64,000 nucleotides of DNA, taken from the NCBI RefSeq assembly GCF_963678635.1, contig NC_087064.1, positions 70,741,465 through 70,805,464 of the forward strand, given 5' to 3'. This document shows positions 63,350 to 64,000 of the stretch, in pieces. Made by a program: the position numbers and the translations under genes. This DNA is from Symsagittifera roscoffensis. Its lineage: Eukaryota; Xenacoelomorpha; Acoela; Convolutidae. Each line of letters begins with the position of its first letter. Position 1 is the first letter of the stretch. The notes beneath the pieces were generated by a model, which saw nothing but the letters and a program-made list of their open reading frames with translations, was not told where the DNA came from and did not search any database.

Positions 63350-64000
63350 CAGAAGTTACTGATTTCTTCCACTACGACCGGCAAAGAAGACGCGTGTGAA
63401 GTGTGATGCTAGCCACAGCGGTTTGGGAGCAAGTCTGGAGCAAGAGACAGATGCAGGTTTGTGGGTATCTATTTCGTTCGCCTCGCGCTTCCTTAGTCCA
63501 GCTGAACTTGATTATAGTACCAATGAACTGGAATTATTAGCGGTGGTCTGGGCGTGCAAACATTTCCGTGTTCATTTATTAGGTAATCAATTCGAGATAC
63601 TTAACGACCATAAAGCCATAATTTCGGCTCTAAACGATTATAGAGGAAATAAACCTTACCAGTCACGTTTAACACGCTGCGCGGACAGGGCTTAACCGTT
63701 TGACTACGATATCAGCCAGGTGCCTGATGCTACTCTTGGTGTGGCTGATTATCTTTCCCGAAACCCTACATTTGATGCCCCTCCTAGTTCAATTTACGAT
63801 GAGGTATTTGTCACTAAAACCATTGAAAATTTCCCTCTAGCGTGTAATTTGATAAGGGCGGGTGCAGTTAAGCCACTGGAACCCATAAATTGCAATTTCG
63901 TTTCGAATATATCAATGGAGGACTCTAACTCCGCTAATTGGTCTGTTGGCAATGTTAGTTCCGGCAAAATACCACGTGAGGGCGGATCTTCAAATCCACC
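63350..64000 (+). pseudogene. RNase H and connector of element D, runs off edge
   Basis: KCDASHSGLGASLEQ (first Asp, about 63398-63440), ISFASRFLSPAELDYSTNELELLAVVWA (Glu, 63475-63555), FEILNDHKAIISAL (Asp, 63590-63635), a stop after CADRA at 63693, then PFDYDISQVPDATLGVADYLSRNP (63700-63770) in a new frame and an acidic connector to the window end. The three RNase H acidic residues are present. Confidence 0.85.

Larger units (their letters stand above)
60853..64000 (+). mobile_element. Element D: Ty3/gypsy-type retrotransposon, broken, runs off right edge
   Basis: Plus-strand gag, protease, RT and RNase H fragments in standard order. It differs in sequence from A, B and C: DTGSP protease, a YRGNKPYQSRLTR-type RNase H end, and DYLSRNP. 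It is broken in many places. The element continues beyond base 64000. No LTR was found in the window. Confidence 0.85.

Overview
The window is eukaryotic and most likely comes from an AT-rich invertebrate animal genome. No intact host gene is recognisable. Almost all readable coding sequence is retrotransposon: four LTR elements of the Ty3/gypsy type and two non-LTR (LINE) elements, with decayed or featureless DNA between them. I cannot name a phylum from the sequence alone.

Layout: (1) Element A, minus strand, about 1-8512. It has a 5' LTR, a primer-binding site, a 2.9-kb leader packed with a CCCCTCCGGATT-type motif, and one uninterrupted gag-protease-RT frame of at least 1,619 codons that leaves the window at base 1. 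(2) LINE A, plus strand, about 8513-11430, broken, with endonuclease and reverse transcriptase and a relic of a 2A-like motif. (3) Element B, minus strand, 12768-27881, a decayed relative of A with two LTRs. It has lost most of gag. Downstream of integrase it carries a macro-domain-like segment and then about 4.4 kb of decayed coding sequence of a kind I do not recognise. (4) LINE B, plus strand, about 28.1-30.9 kb, a broken CR1/L2-like element. (5) About 30.9-39.6 kb is flanking DNA with a 225-bp tandem repeat and part of a 2.5-kb tandem duplication. (6) Element C, minus strand, 39625-58258, is an 18.6-kb element with 410-bp LTRs and a 4-bp target-site duplication (GCTC). It encodes a small ORF overlapping gag, gag, protease, RT-RNase H, integrase, an envelope-like gene with signal peptide and membrane segment, and a further unknown ORF after env. 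Its coding strand is strongly A-rich and G-poor. (7) About 58.3-60.8 kb is repeat-bearing flank. (8) Element D, plus strand, from about 60.85 kb to the end, is a broken gypsy gag-pol from a third lineage.

Within each LTR element the genes follow the retroviral order: gag builds the particle, protease matures it, RT-RNase H copies the RNA from the primer-binding site, and integrase inserts the DNA. C also has an envelope-like gene. Only A looks intact over the part visible. C has several breaks and 17 differences between its two LTRs, and B and D are badly decayed. A 2.5-kb tandem duplication that covers the left junction of C shows only about 1% divergence in its LTR part, so it is younger than the insertion of C.
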